A DNA stretch of 64,000 bases from Chionoecetes opilio (taxonomy: Eukaryota; Arthropoda; Malacostraca; Decapoda; Majidae): the NCBI GenBank assembly GCA_016584305.1, contig JACEEZ010025419.1, positions 122,501 through 186,500 on the forward strand, in the 5' to 3' direction. How positions within the stretch are numbered: position 1 is the stretch's first letter; every line of letters starts with the position of its first letter. Shown here one piece after another: positions 1 to 12,454 of this stretch. The notes under the pieces were generated by a model. It was not told the DNA's origin, ran no database searches, and was given only the letters and a program-made list of their open reading frames with translations. Position numbers and translations under genes: made by a program.

Positions 1-41
1 CAATGAAATGTTGTGCAAACGTTGAATTTTTCTTAGGCCAG

Positions 42-108
42 GTTAGGTTAGTTTAGTTTGAGGGTTAGGTTAGGTTAGGTTAGTTTGAGGGTTAGGTTAG
101 GTTATTAT
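42..108 (+). repeat. Short TTAGG/TTTGAGG telomere-like tract
   Basis: GGTTAGGTTAG units mixed with TTTGAGGG. TTAGG is the canonical arthropod telomere repeat. Similar short tracts occur at 19787-19860, 36965-36990 and 54245-54350. At this length they are interstitial and not a chromosome end. Confidence 0.7.
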
Positions 109-307
109 TTGATGCTTTTGCAAATGGAGAAAGTTTTTTTTCGGTCAAAACTTCTAAAAAATGTATTTTTAAATATTTGTCATCACTCTCTAATTACAAA
201 AAACACACTTTTTAGATGTTTGCACAGAAAAAACCTATCTACATTTGGTAAAGCATCAAATATTGAACAAAAAAGAATCGAACTTGTCTGAAAACCTAGC
301 AACAGTC
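103..307. repeat. AT-rich MITE-like repeat, copy 1
   Basis: ATTTGATGCTTTTGCAAATG at the left is inverted at 243-262 (CATTTGGTAAAGCATCAAAT). The whole unit is repeated in direct orientation at 20636-20826 with about 80% identity by eye. Confidence 0.6.
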
Positions 308-743
308 ACATAGTACAGTTTAACCCCTGTGGTGTGTGACGCAGCGTGGGTGATCCAGTGTTGGTGGCGTCTCATTTGAATAAGTGTGGACGCGCCACCA
401 TCCATCACTCACGCCCGCCGGAGGGTCATTTGTCTCGAGTGATTCTGCACACACGAGTTGCCTGGGTCCCGCCTCCGTGACACGCCGTCCAGCCTGCCGT
501 GATGGATGGCGCCTTGCTGACACCGCAGTTCCTCCCCCTCCCTCCAGCCTCTTTTTTTCCATCTCTTCTCTTCCTCCTCCTCTTCCTCTTCTTCATTCAG
601 TCATTCTCTTTTCTACTTTTAGTCACTCTCTTTTCAGTCATTGTCTTTTCGTTTGTCTACTTGTTTGTTTTCCTTATCTATAGCCTTCTGTGGAAAAAAA
701 ATTCCACTCTTTTTCTTCTTTTCTCTTTTGGACATCATAATTT

Positions 744-745
<2 letters not shown>
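300..745. other. Unassigned, with CT-rich part
   Basis: No supportable gene. 530-650 is pyrimidine-rich. The ORFs on both strands lack any domain I recognise. Confidence 0.4.
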
Positions 746-811
<66 letters not shown>

Positions 812-812
812 A

Positions 813-898
<86 letters not shown>
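746..898. repeat. (GA)n microsatellite
   Basis: About 150 bp of GA with a few GGA interruptions. A second pure GA tract of similar type lies at 1056-1138. Confidence 0.95.
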
Positions 899-901
<3 letters not shown>

Positions 902-1053
902 GTCCGCTTTACTATATGTCATCCCTTGATATTTCCTGGTTAAAACATAAGTCATTTGCCGTCTCGGTCACTGGTTGTCGAGGGAAGCCGAGGAATGGAC
1001 GGAGGAAATATGCATGAGGTCATTTCAATCCGGTTTGCTCTTAACATACCGAA

Positions 1054-1055
<2 letters not shown>

Positions 1056-1138
<83 letters not shown>
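1056..1138. repeat. (GA)n microsatellite
   Basis: About 40 uninterrupted GA units. Confidence 0.95.
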
Positions 1139-1141
<3 letters not shown>

Positions 1142-1341
1142 AAATATGCATCATATAATTTCGTCGCATCATTCCATCTCTTTCGAAACATCCGAATGAA
1201 GCTAGTAGAAGCATCCGAGAATGTCATGTTTGCATGGCTGATCAGTTTAGAAACCTCTCCCCTTTACGTCTTTCCAAAGTTTTTGATTAGTTCCCCCCTC
1301 ATAAAGTTGGGGGCATACGCTATGCTGCACGTGGCCTCTGT

Positions 1342-1600
1342 GCTCATCTCCGTCGCATTAGTCTTTGAGCCTGTGGTGGGCGACAACCCGCTACCCCGGG
1401 ACACAGGGCTATAAGTGTGACATCCGGGTCACCACAGTTACCTTCCCCAGGTTTCCCCAGGTACCCATTTATCGACAAACCCCGAAAAGAAGGATGAACA
1501 GCTTTATGGGCTGGCCGCCGACTGCCCTGGCCCGGATTCGAACCAGGGCCTGCTGATTTGTATAGCTAGGCGCGCTAGTCACTACAGGAGGCGCCTATAC
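1342..1600 (-). mobile_element. tRNA-derived SINE B, copy 1
   Basis: Read on the minus strand, the head has an A box resembling TAGTGACTAGCGCGCC and a B box GGTTCGAATCC. The body shows GGTACCTGGGGAAACCTGGGG and is about 80% identical by eye to 20379-20629, also on the minus strand. Confidence 0.75.
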
Positions 1601-2537
1601 GACACCACGGCACGGGGCAGGGAGGGCCTCACCGACCCCCGCGTGCCACCACGACACGGGGCAGGGAGGGCCCGGCCATGTTAAAAACACAAGATTAACT
1701 TTCCTTTGTATTTCATTTATACACATTAGACATTTTCACTTTTGCATTGGATCTTTATCATTTATATATTGCTCAGGCTGTGTGGAGAGGAGACTAGTGG
1801 GAAAGGAGGCGGAGGATAGAAGAAAGTAATGAGATAGACCGAAGACCAGATGGAAACACTATATTAACAGATAAATACGCGGAAATGGACTAGGATGATA
1901 AGAGAGATAGGAGTGAGAAGAATGATAGAACCAAAGTAGGTGGCTAGGACTGATGGACTAATAAGAAATAGTGACTCCCATGTAGACTAGATACAGGCGT
2001 TTCTTCAGTATACCGAGGTACGGAAACTTAAATTAAGCTTGTGGCTCTAAGAAATAAAATGATGATTATGATTATACATGTAATTAAGATAACATCAATG
2101 ATGATGATAATGATAATAGTATTATTATTATCATTATCATTGATATTATTACAATTATGATTATCAATATTATCATTATTAATATTATTATCGCAATTCA
2201 CTGTAAGATTAAGGTTGTATAATAAATTAACCAATAATATGCATTTTCATTAGATTGATTTTCTCACCAAGTAAGGACTCTCTCACCACGGAGGTGACGG
2301 GCTACATGGAGCTGATAACTTAACTAAAACAGAAAAATTTTAAGGAAAATAGGGGGCCTTCCCATAATTTCTGTTCTCTAAAATGGAGAAAATTGCCCAT
2401 AGATATAACGGGAAATATATCTGCATGCTATATGCTTTCTTTTATGTGAAATAGATCCTTTTATATAAGTATACTAGTTCATTTATTATAGTTGTTAGTC
2501 TTATATCACCGGTATATAGTATGTATTTCTGCCCATC
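1601..2537. other. Unassigned AT-rich stretch
   Basis: Short GCACGGGGCAGGGAGGG duplication at 1610-1670 and ATT/ATC simple sequence at 2060-2200; otherwise nothing recognised. Confidence 0.4.
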
Positions 2538-2579
2538 ACACACACACACACAATACACACACACACACACACCACACAC

Positions 2580-2655
<76 letters not shown>

Positions 2656-2673
2656 GTACACACACACACACAG
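2538..2673. repeat. (CA)n microsatellite
   Basis: Long CA tract with few interruptions; the ORFs across it are artefacts of the repeat. An ATT/ATC-rich simple tract lies nearby at 2060-2200. Confidence 0.95.
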
Positions 2674-2996
2674 CCTCCGCCAAAGGTTGACATTCATCTT
2701 TGTTGCATTGTCTCGCCTGCTCCCGCCGCACCCAGCGCATGACTCTCCTCAAGGCGACACATGTTCCTCAGTATCTCGTATTCTCCTTAACCAGTTGATC
2801 TCACAAGGTCTGGATCCGTGACTATTTAATCGTATATCTCTTCTTTCTTGCCTTATTTTTCTTCCTCTTCTTCTTCTTCGCCATCTCTCTCTTCTTTTCC
2901 TTCTTCTTCGAATAGTTTGATGGTGCTGGTTAAACGGCTGGTTGCCGGTAAACGGAACTTACTGGTGCCATGACCTGCGGAATTTCCTAGCATAAT

Positions 2997-3933
2997 CATA
3001 GGTGGGCGCGATAACGAAAAAAATTATCACGATAACCGATAAGTCGATAACGATAACCTTATCGGCGATAACCGATAATCGATAATTGGTGATAAAGTTA
3101 TCGCCCGATACGGCGATAACCGATAAATCGATAAATCCTAAATTCCGATACTAGCGGTAACGATATTGATATTTTAAATAAAAAATCTTAAATGCTATCA
3201 GTAAACTGTTAGAAAACCCTTCACTTACCTTTTGCACACTAATATCTTCTAAATTCAATGTTTATCCTGTCTCTTCACTAATGAAAAGTACTTTTTTTTA
3301 AGTAAAATAACTACATTTGAAAGTTTAAACTAAAATGTCTTTTGCACAGCCACAGTCCTGACCAGGTTCTGCGCATGTTCCCCCTTTCATAAACATGAGC
3401 ATTTTGAAGTTTTCATCAACAGGGAAGCTCCCTCTTGGCTCCTCCTTTTAAGTTTTTAAAAACGTTAATAAACGGTATTAAGAATAGCACCGATAGTACA
3501 TACATTCATATACACGTGCACAAAAAATTAGAACGGAAGAAGCACGGGAACATAGGGGAAAAAATCATCAAAGAACGCGTAAAACCGGGAGCTCGCAGGA
3601 GCAACACCTCCCCGTCCGACAGCTGGTGAGAGACTGAAGCTGAGCGAACGTTTTGAGAAGACGTCAAGACGGTTAGCTGGGTTTAGACTTTAGACCGTTG
3701 TTCGGTTCCCAGCTCGGACCTACCTATTTCTGCCTCCAAGGCACGCGCAGCTCGCCCCTGTGCTAAACTGGAACCAAAAAATGAAATTATCGATTATCGC
3801 TAGCTTGGAACCAAAAGCATCGACGATACCGATGAATCGATAACGCTTGAAAAAAATATCGGATAACCGATAACCCGATATCGTTATCACGATCAATTAT
3901 CGCCATAATTTATCGCGATAACGCCCACCTATG
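2997..3933. mobile_element. hAT-type non-autonomous element (AGGTGGGCG family)
   Basis: Termini CATAGGTGGGCG and CGCCCACCTATG are inverted copies, flanked by a perfect 8-bp duplication AGCATAAT (2989-2996 and 3934-3941). Both subterminal zones are packed with CGATAACGATAA/TTATCG words that are themselves near-palindromic. No transposase ORF. The 8-bp duplication and CA...TG ends fit hAT. Confidence 0.88.
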
Positions 3934-3948
3934 AGCATAATTACCTTT

Positions 3949-4380
3949 GGGGAGGCGGTGGCTGAGTGGTTAGCGTCTTGGAGTGGTGAGCTCGATGTCC
4001 CGAGTTTGAATCCTGTCGGGGACAACTCTTTCGACCTTCTTTAATGCAGTCGACAAGAGCCTGGTAGGTGAGCAGAAGGTACCAAGTTTAAGTCCCACCA
4101 AGGAGCAACTGTCAAATCCATCGTCGAGTGGCCGAAGAAACCCGCATGCAGCATACCTGTTCTTTCGACTGCAACTACAAATGCGGCGGAGGAAACACCA
4201 GGTGGCAGCATGAGCCTGACTGAGGACCCGAACATCACAGAAAACGGGATCTTCGCCTAAGACCAGAGGGGTCACTATAAAAAAATTAAAAATCCAGCCT
4301 GCGCCACTAACGGGCGAGGGAACCATCACCACCCTCCAGAATGTGCAGGGCCAACCACCTGAGCCTTCAAAAGAAAAAAT
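3949..4380 (+). mobile_element. tRNA-derived SINE (Leu/Ser-like head)
   Basis: The head has a pol III A box TGGCTGAGTGGTTAGCG (about 3959) and a B box GAGTTTGAATCC (about 4001), giving a tRNA-like fold without intact acceptor pairing. The body continues to about 4380. It begins only ~8 bp after the hAT duplication. Confidence 0.65.
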
Positions 4381-4943
4381 AGCCTACAGCCGCTATAGGC
4401 TCCAATGTAACTTTTTTTTTTTTAAATAAACAAGAAGAGGGGAGAGCTGGGGCCGTCGGCCAGGCACCTCACCCAGACAGACTGGACCAGGATATCCTGA
4501 CCGAAGGACACCCCGTCTCCGTATAGTCACCTCGAGTATGGAATAGTGGTACTTGTTGCTACTCCTAAGCATTTGGAGGCTGTACGTCAGGTTGGAAGGA
4601 GGAAGCCTTGCTGCTGTTTGAAAGTTTTGCAGAGGACAATGTCTTGGTATGCATAATATTATAATTTCTATGTTTATCTCACTGTTGCTATTCTCGGATC
4701 GCTGTTCGTAATACTCGTTATTTCAAAGCTGGAGATAAAGGTATGATTAATTGTACAAGTGATAGGAATAAACAATATTGCAGAAACAACTACACCTGTG
4801 AAGCTGATCAAGTTTGGTCAAGAATGGAATGAAGGTAAAGTCACCCGAACAGGAACCCAGCAAGCACACCACGTAAATGCCACGTGACGTTTTGGTGAAA
4901 ACCAGGTGTGACTTTGATTTTCTACGTAAGGACCACGTTGTGG

Positions 4944-5095
4944 CCACGTTAAAGTAATCGTCCAGACCCATTTTTCCTTTGCCTAATTATGTTGAATGCT
5001 CATTCAAAACACCTAATCCACCAAAAATAATTGATTTCCAGGCCTTATTTCCATAAAAATACGACTTTTGTAAAAAGCGCGCGAAAAAAAAAATC
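4944..5095 (+). mobile_element. End fragment of the TTAA/AGTAATCGTCC element family
   Basis: Starts CGTTAAAGTAATCGTCC and is about 80% identical by eye to the reverse complement of 39335-39510, through CATTCAAAACACCTAATCCAC and on to GTAAAAAGCGCGCGAAAAA. Only one end is recognisable. Confidence 0.7.
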
Positions 5096-5835
5096 CTCCC
5101 TCCAACAGGGCTACGAATATTATTGATGACAGTCAAGCGGATGAGCGCTCCAATGGAAACACTGTGTTCCTGACACCTGTCGGCAAATGTTTTCTGATGA
5201 GCGATTTGTACTTCGTGTCCAGACAGTGAATCTGTCGCTGTGACCAGAGATCTAGAGTACGATGCTCAATCTGAGCCCGAAGAAAATGACGCTGGTCCGT
5301 ATATGCGGAAACGAACCTCAGATTGGTGATGGGACCCAACCCTATATGTTTGTCCAGAGTACGAGGCTGACGGAACAGATTTTTAGTGGAGGCCATGAGG
5401 TTCGTAGGAGGACCTGCACTTCTACAAAACATGATTGTAGAGTAAAGGAACCAGTGTTGTGGGAATCACAATGAAGGTACACTTTCGAGAAAAATCCTTG
5501 GTTAAGTTTTGGAGTCTAACAGTCAAACGTCATTACTCCGGAAACCACATACTACTAGCATTAACTATAGCATAGAGTTGCAAAATATGCGGGCGGGAAA
5601 GGCAACCAGTGTAACAGAAGCCAAGGGAGTGTTGACTGTTTTGTGACGCAGACTGCCATTACAAGGCAGTCTGCCTTGGTGGTGTCACACCAAGTCTGCC
5701 ACAGTCTTGCCCAGGTGGCGGCACATGGTCGATGTTAGCAGTGGTGGTTCCATGAGATCCAGCTCTCTGGCCGAACAGTCTGTATTGGCCAGTTATGTAT
5801 TTTTCTGCTGCAGAGGTTACCATGCCGGGCGGAGT
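5096..5835. other. Unassigned, possible transposon coding debris
   Basis: Short open stretches around 5200-5470 in several frames but no motif I can name. No gene called. Confidence 0.3.
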
Positions 5836-6260
5836 GTCTCTCTCTCTCCTCTCTCTCTCTCTATCTCTCTCTCATTCTGTTTCTCCTCTCTCATTCTCTC
5901 TCTCCTCTCTCTCTCTCTCCTCATCATCTCTCTCTCATCTCGTCTCTCTCTCGCTCTCTCTCTCTCTCATCATCTCTCTCTCTCTCTCTCTCTCTCCTCA
6001 TTCATCTCTCTCTCTCTCTTCTCTCATCTCTCTCTCTCCTCGTCTCTTCCTCCTCTCTCTCTCTCCTCTCTCTCTACTCTCCTCCTTTCCCTTCTCTTCT
6101 CTCTCCTCCTTTCATCTCTCTCTTATCTCTCTCGTGGGATGAAGAGGGAGAGGAAGGAGGAGGAGGAGCGACGAAGAAATAGTAGATGAAAAGAAAGGAG
6201 ACGAGAGAGAGACGAGAGAGAGAGAGAAGAGAGAGAGAGCGGAGAGAGAGTAGAGAGCAG
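5836..6260. repeat. (CT)n tract followed by an inverted GA-rich tract
   Basis: CT-rich to about 6133, then purine-rich (GGAGGAGGAG, GAGAGAGACGAGAGAG) to 6260 on the same strand, so the two halves are imperfectly complementary. Confidence 0.9.
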
Positions 6261-6289
6261 AGAGCTGATGAGAGAGTTCTCCTGGCGAC

Positions 6290-6575
6290 GTTACTGTTAT
6301 CTACGGTAGGGTATAGCCATGTTCTTCTGCGGGCTCCTGATTGCAACCAGAAAATTTTTTCGGTTTGCTCAAATTTCGGACTCCCTGGTCACACCATCCA
6401 GGGAAGGATGATTGGCCCGACCCGCAAACATTTTGTTGTTTGTTGTTGTGACCGTTTTGCAGACCGAAAATTTTCCGGTTGCAACCAAAAATCCCCCGCA
6501 GAAAACGACTTAAGGCGCGGTCAACGGATAATTTTTTCTGCAATATTACACCCGGCACACGCAAACCGCGCCCAA
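6290..6575. mobile_element. Foldback repeat, TTGCAACC family
   Basis: TTCTGCGGG...TTGCAACCAGAAAATTTT at 6320-6358 is inverted at 6465-6506 (AAAATTTTCCGGTTGCAACC...CCCCCGCAGAA). A hairpin with a ~100-bp loop. The word TTTTCTGCGGGGG also occurs in a small inverted pair near 53488-53560. Confidence 0.55.
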
Positions 6576-7179
6576 ACTGGATATAAGTGCGAGTTCTAAT
6601 GACATTAACTGACCAACGTGTCGGTCTTTCCGCAAGACATATGTCTAAGGCATAATTTCCCACCACAAACCATATTTATTTGACAAGGAGAAATTTATTT
6701 TAATGCACGCTCTAATTCAATATACAGAGCTGAAAATACATTAGCTACATAGTGGCAAGACCCGATTACAAGACGAATGTGAAGCCTGTACACTCTTGTT
6801 ACGTGTTTTTTAGCGATTTGAGGATACAAACACCACGAAAAATTTAAATGAGTTATGGCTGGTTAACATTTCGTTGTTGACGGTCTATTAATAACAAAAC
6901 TTTTAGGGGATACAAACTTATTATTGATCACTTTGATGTTGACTGGTGAATGTTTTTTATGTCTGATGCACTCCATACACACAGAATCCATTTATCATTC
7001 ACCACCCTATTGTGACCGTTTCTCCCTATTTCTTCTCCCTATTTTTCCAAGACCGCTCTTCAGATACATCTTGAGAAGCCAAAATTGTCCCCCCATTCAA
7101 TTGCCATTGTGTTAACAATGGTTAAAAAAACAGATGACAGCATAGTTCATATATGGGTAGCAGGTTACGGGAGGGAACT

Positions 7180-9355
7180 GAGAAAATGGGTTTGGGTGTA
7201 GTGTATAGGCCTCCAAACTTATGTAAAAGGATTCAGCTCCTATATGGGAAGAAAATAACAAGGCCTGCAGATATAATCGATATGCGTGGTGGGAGTTTGT
7301 AATCTTAGGAATATAGACCTGGGATTTATCATAGTGACGGCGATGCAAAGGATGAATTGGTTAAATTATAATCCAGGATATTTCCTAAGTCCAAGCAATC
7401 AAGGAGCCTACTAGAGAGATAATAGTCTAGATCTATTGCTGACGAAAATAGAGACGATTTAGTTACAAATTGGAGGTTCGGGGGAATTTAGATAATAGCG
7501 CCACATTATGAGTCAGATTTAGCTTAAAAAATGGGAAGTTGGAAAATTAAGTGGCAATAAGCAATCGAATACCTAATTTCAGAAAGGCCAATTATGCGGG
7601 ATTAAGAGACACTGGAGGTTATTAATAAGAGGTGTGGATGGGGAGCAGAAAGTTTCCCAGGACAGGGCATGACACTGGAAAGGGGCAATTTATGAAGGAT
7701 TAGGAAGGGCACCTGGAGTAATTGGGTAGTGATGATGGTAGTGAGGTCGAGCTGAGGGAGATATTAGAAGCGGTTAGACAGGAAGTGATGTCAGGGCTGA
7801 GGAGGTAATTAGAGAGGTTGAAGGGGAATTGAGTTCGGATCCGAGGAGGATTATACCTCATTTGTAAGGAATATAATTGACGACCAGAAAAGAAATATTC
7901 CTATATAGGAAATAAGGTCCAGAAAGAGTGATCCAAAATGGATGACCACCAAGTTAAAAAACACAACATTGGAGGTAAAAAGAAGCATATTATTTATAGG
8001 TTCAAGGCAAGTAATTGGTAAACACAGAACAGTCTACGTGATGCGAGGACAAGTGAAGAAATTAACTCTCGATTTTGCTGAAGAAACAATTATGGTTAAA
8101 GTAGCAGAACAGGCGAAAAGGGCCCAACAGGGTTCTATCAGGTTTTATAAAACAAAGGACAAGGTATTAATTGGGCCGTTTAGTCAGGACCACGGGTGAG
8201 TCTTAAAGTACGGATGATGATATGTGTAGGAGTCTAAATGAGTATTTCCTTAAGTGTTTTTACGGAGGAGGAATACACAGACGAAACCTGATAGTGAACA
8301 GATGTTCAAGAGGAAGCGATGAGGAGAAATCAAAGATATTGTGATACTAAGGAAATGGTGGGAGGAGGGTATAGAAAAAATGAAAACATTTAAATAATCG
8401 CCATGACCAGATGAATTGTATCCAAATCCCGGGGTATTACAAGGAATGCAAGGATGTTGTTAGTGAGGTCGTTAAGTGCACATTTTTTAGGAAATCGGTT
8501 GAGATAGGCGATGTGCCATTATTGGGGGGTGGAGGAACGGAAATGTTGTTCCCATATTTAAGAAGGAGACAGAAGACTAAAGGTCCAAATTATCGACCCG
8601 TCAGTCTACATGCATTTGTTGTGTAAATTATTGTGAATCTATTATTGCAAAACATTAGAGAGCACTGTTAGATAAAATAGTTTGATCAATGATTCACAAC
8701 ATTGATTCACCAAGGGTAGGTTTCATGTCTCACCAATTTATTGATTTTTATAGTAAAAGTTTAATGATACGGCAAGATAATGATAAGGATTATGATAGAT
8801 TATCTGGGCTTTTTAGTAAGGCATTTTGGACCAAAGTATACACACTAGCGAAAACTCTTAATAAGGTTTAGGGTCTCATGGTATAATGGGAAGGTTCTTC
8901 ATTAGGATCAGAGCTTCCTTGGCTTAAGTAATAGGCAGGCAAAGGGTTCAATTAAGGTTTCCAATCTGACGGTGACTGTTGGGCAAGTGGAGTTCCACAA
9001 GCGGTCTGTTTTGGGGCCAATTACATTTTTTGATTTCCATCACAACTGACTTTGGATAGTGGGATTAGCAATGAGATCAGCAATTTTGCTAATGATACTT
9101 AAGGTAGGTAGGATTATTTGGATCACAGTCTGATGTAACATATTGGCAAGGGGGAGATACTTAAGATAAACTTAAACGAGTGGGCATCAATGCAGATGGA
9201 ATTTAATATTATAAATGTAGCGTTATAATGTTTGGTAGAAGAAAAAAAAAAACCCTGGTAATAGATTACACCAATAACGCATGTTATCGCTGGAAAAGAT
9301 CAGAAGGTGAAAAAGATCTTGGAGTGAAGGTTGAGCCTAGAACCTCCGACCTAGG
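7180..9355 (+). mobile_element. LINE A, 5' part: endonuclease and RT (degenerate)
   Basis: On the + strand an endonuclease motif GLGVVYRPPN lies at about 7195, followed by degraded GDFN- and SDH-like stretches to about 7520. RT blocks follow: LNEYFLKCF (about 8235), GPDELYP-like (about 8405), PNYRPVSL (about 8585), IDFYSKSLMIRQDNDKDYDR (about 8735), SVLGPI (about 9010) and NFANDT (about 9085). The last is the FADD catalytic box with one Asp changed. KDLGVKVEP at about 9325 ends the recognisable part. Frames break repeatedly. I would place it among CR1/Jockey-like LINEs. Confidence 0.75.
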
Positions 9356-10359
9356 ATAACAATTATTTTTTAGTGGCATTTTTGACCAATCTACACCTTT
9401 GTTACCATTTTGTTAGTGCCCCAACCTTTGTGAGTGTTACTGCTCTATACAGTCCTGGTTACCTCCGCTGCCACCGAACCACATTAAGTGGGAAAAAATA
9501 TAATGAATGAACAAAAATAAAAAGATTGAAGAAGAAAATATGTAATTTGGAAACTGAATGAAAACTCGTTTAATTAATATATTTCTAATTATAATATATT
9601 CAACTCTTTACTGTTCTCACTTGGTAATTATTATACATTCACAAGTCATCTTATAATTAAGTCTTCCTTCCCTCCTAACGATAACCACGCAGAAATGCTC
9701 AATTCGTTATCCCCATAATATGTTTACTATCTTGGTAACTGGTTCGGTTGCACTGGCCCCACATTAAAGATACTGCACTTATGTTATCTCAAGTCGTCAT
9801 CCTAATATAAATGTATACGTATGGTCGATCCCGACTTCCAACCTGTTTCCCTCTCACCTTATTTTATCTAGTTCCTGTCTTTCCTCCTTTGTCCTCACAC
9901 GGCTGGGGCTGTTGACATGTTGTAGTTGCCCCCTCGGCTAATTTGTGAGCGCTTGGCCCCCTGGTCCCCAACAGCCTCCTACATTGGGACCCTAAGTCAT
10001 ACACCTTTATTAGTCCTGGTCAACAAAAGGAATCACCAGTAAAAGTCATTGTCTCCATCCTCTAGTTACCAAAGTTTCCATACCATACCGTTACCAAGGG
10101 CGAGAAATATCACCTCCCACAAGGCGCACTTAACTCAATGAAACGTCGAGCTGCTTCTAAAATTAGTCCTAACCTAGAATCCCCGTTCTCCACCTTCGGT
10201 TTCGCTACGTGTTTAATTTACTACTCCTGGCTTAAAATATAAGCCTATAACCAGTGATTCCATCAGGCATGAGGCGTGGAGGAAATTCCCTCGTAAGCTT
10301 ATTGATACATTTATGTGTTATTTCATCTCTTCCCCTATTAATGTAATTTCTCGCGTTAC
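9356..10359. other. AT-rich insert between two LINE A fragments, unidentified
   Basis: About 1 kb separates KDLGVKVEP and EARNRANRV, which are near neighbours in intact LINEs. It has no convincing ORF, and I could not find terminal repeats or a target duplication. It may be another insertion or strongly diverged LINE sequence. Confidence 0.4.
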
Positions 10360-10410
10360 ATATTGAGGCCAGAAATAGAGCTAATAGAGTATTAGGATTC
10401 ATTACCAGAA
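10360..10410 (+). mobile_element. LINE A, middle fragment up to the transposon insertion
   Basis: Translates as EARNRANRVLGFITR. In related LINEs this segment directly precedes the SVKSRSAEVILKLYLALVRP block, which here resumes at 17981. Confidence 0.75.
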
Positions 10411-10787
10411 TAGTAGGGCAGCTTAGGGCAAGATTTGACATGGATGTGGACATTCCGGACAAAAGCGCCAAATTTTTTCCACATTCTACCCATTGCCTTA
10501 GCTTCCCATTTTTTATAGGCACCACTTCCTCCTGATACATTATGGCAGCCATCTTGGATTTTTATGATCGCCATCATAGAAAAACCTATATCTATCAATA
10601 TCTCAGCTGCTAAGCCACTTAGGATCATGATCTTGGTGTCCAAACATACAATTTTGAGGTCAAGGAATACATTCATACCATTTATAATAAAATTGAATGG
10701 TTATTTGGTCAGAAATTAACATAAAATAATTACGGTATAACATAATCCTAATATTTTTCTTTTCTATTTTCAGGTTGAACTAGCAAG

Positions 10788-12250
10788 ATGGATTGGAGCC
10801 TGTGCTTGATCTGTCAAGAAAAGACTACAGAGCCTGTGAAATGCCCACTCAATGTACAAGGGAGCGGGGACAAGTCCGGAGCATACAGCAAGTTCTTAAA
10901 TAACGTTAATGCTTTTAGAGGCCTAGGTGCATTGCCAGTAGTACTGAAGCTTGGAGAAGAGATAACTACAGATGAACTGGTCCAAAAGCGGGGTGTATGG
11001 CACAAATCCTGCAATGTAAAGTTCAGTAAAGACAAACTGGAAAGAGTTACGAAAAAGTGAGACAGGGAGGAGGCTACAGGGAGCAACACCTATGGAGAGA
11101 AACGACCACGGCGTCAGTCGATGGACAAAATGGCCTGTATAATTTGTTGTGGAAAGGATGGACACCTCCATGAGTTTAGAACATTTGGAGCTGATGAGAA
11201 TATAAGAAAGATTGCAACAGAACTGCATGAAGCACAATTAATGGCTAGATTGGAAGGTGGCGATCTCATAGCACTTGAAGCTAAATATCATCTGGAGTGC
11301 TTAACAACACTACGGAATCGCCATCGATCACTGATCCGGCAACAAGGGCAAGCATCTGGAGTTCATTCTGAAGAAAAGAGGATGAAAGCAAGAACACTTG
11401 TGGAGCTATTTACTCATGTAGAAAACTGTGTGGAAGCTGGGACCTTCTACTTCAAATTTTCGGAATTGTATCAGCTGTATGAAAAGCGACTGCGGAACCT
11501 TGGTGTTGAAACAGAGACTACCGACCCACTTCAAGGAAAAACTTCTAGCATACTTCCCGCAAGCTCAAGAACAAAGTGATAGCAAAAATAAGATTCTGGT
11601 GTTTGAACAAGGCATGCAAGATATGTTGAAACAGGCCATGGCATGTGATTATGAAGGTGGTGCATTACTGCTGGCTAAGGCAGCTAAGCTAGTGCGCAAG
11701 GAGGATTGGTCAGCAATAAATAAAGGTGTTCGCAACTTCGATGGCAAATTTCCTTCTGGTTGTCAGGAAGAGTCACATGCCATCTTACTCTCAAGACCCT
11801 TGTGTCCATGCTATGATTCGGTGGCTGACCTTTTAAGACCAAGATTGATTTTCACAAGGATTCAACAGGCAAACTCACAGCTCTCAGACCATTCTTTGTA
11901 CATTTCAAGACACATGCACCTTAACTTATCTTCTTAAAATACTCGCCATTGCGTTGGATAGGGAACCACTTGCCCTTGTACATTGTAATGAGAAATTCAC
12001 ACAGACACCAGGTCTAAAAAGCTCATCACACAATTACACGACTTGGGCCTCAGTTGTTATATTAATGACAGAGTTCTGTCAGCTCTGAGAACCAGATGGG
12101 GGACGACTGCTGTTCTGTGACGACTTTAAGTACCAAGGAGCTGTCGTCCTGCTCAACTGCGACATGGACTTTTTACGTTGGTGCGCTTGACAAACTGCGA
12201 CCATAAATCTTCAAGTACAAACTTCTAAGGGTCATTTCATGGCACGGGCA
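10788..12250 (+). pseudogene. 5' part of the transposon's Cys-rich protein gene (degenerate)
   Basis: An acceptor-like TTTTCAG at 10767-10773 precedes the ATG at 10788. The first frame, 10788-11060, encodes MDWSLCLICQEKTTEP, then a Cys-containing block ending WHKSCNVKF. It continues after a stop with DKMACIICCGKDGHLHEFRT, a long helical region (GGDLIALEAKYHLECLTTLR), then, after a frameshift near 11520, AYFPQAQEQSDSKNKILVFE and FPSGCQEESHA. Fragments SKKLITQLHDLGLSCYI (about 12015) and SFHGTG (about 12235) lie beyond in shifted frames. Paired CxxC motifs suggest N-terminal zinc binding. I recall this domain order from large multicopy proteins of corals, molluscs and crustaceans with no assigned function. 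The copy is inactive. Confidence 0.7.
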
Positions 12251-12258
12251 ATCAGCTG

Positions 12259-12454
12259 TGCAGGGGTTGAGAACACAGAAGGCTTGGGGGGCGCGGCGGT
12301 CGTTGATGTTTATTGGAGGGACTGCTTAACTCTAAATATACAGAGAGCTGAGAGCTGACAGGAACGACCTGGTCATGCCTCGCCGAAGTCACAACGCCGC
12401 CTCGGGTGACGCTGAGATGTGGCGGGGAAGATGAGGGTTGCCACACACCCCACA
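12259..12454 (-). repeat. 3' LTR of the Gypsy element
   Basis: About 196 bp, direct repeat of 17320-17496. Shared blocks include GGGTTG..GAACACAGAAGG, GATGTTTATTGGAG, GCCTCGGGTGACGCTGAGAT and GATGAGGGTTGCCACACACC. The two LTRs differ by many small indels, so the insertion is old or the sequence is noisy. Confidence 0.88.

Noticed and set aside
42..108. Chromosome end (telomere) at the start of the window
   Set aside because: Only a handful of imperfect TTAGG units, and similar short tracts occur in three other internal places.
2521..2821. His/Thr- and Val/Cys-repeat ORFs
   Set aside because: Translations of the (CA)n microsatellite; the same applies to the GA/CT tract ORFs at 499-1414, 5707-6189, 27085-27528 and 59097-59657 and the CA tract ORFs at 54690-55137.
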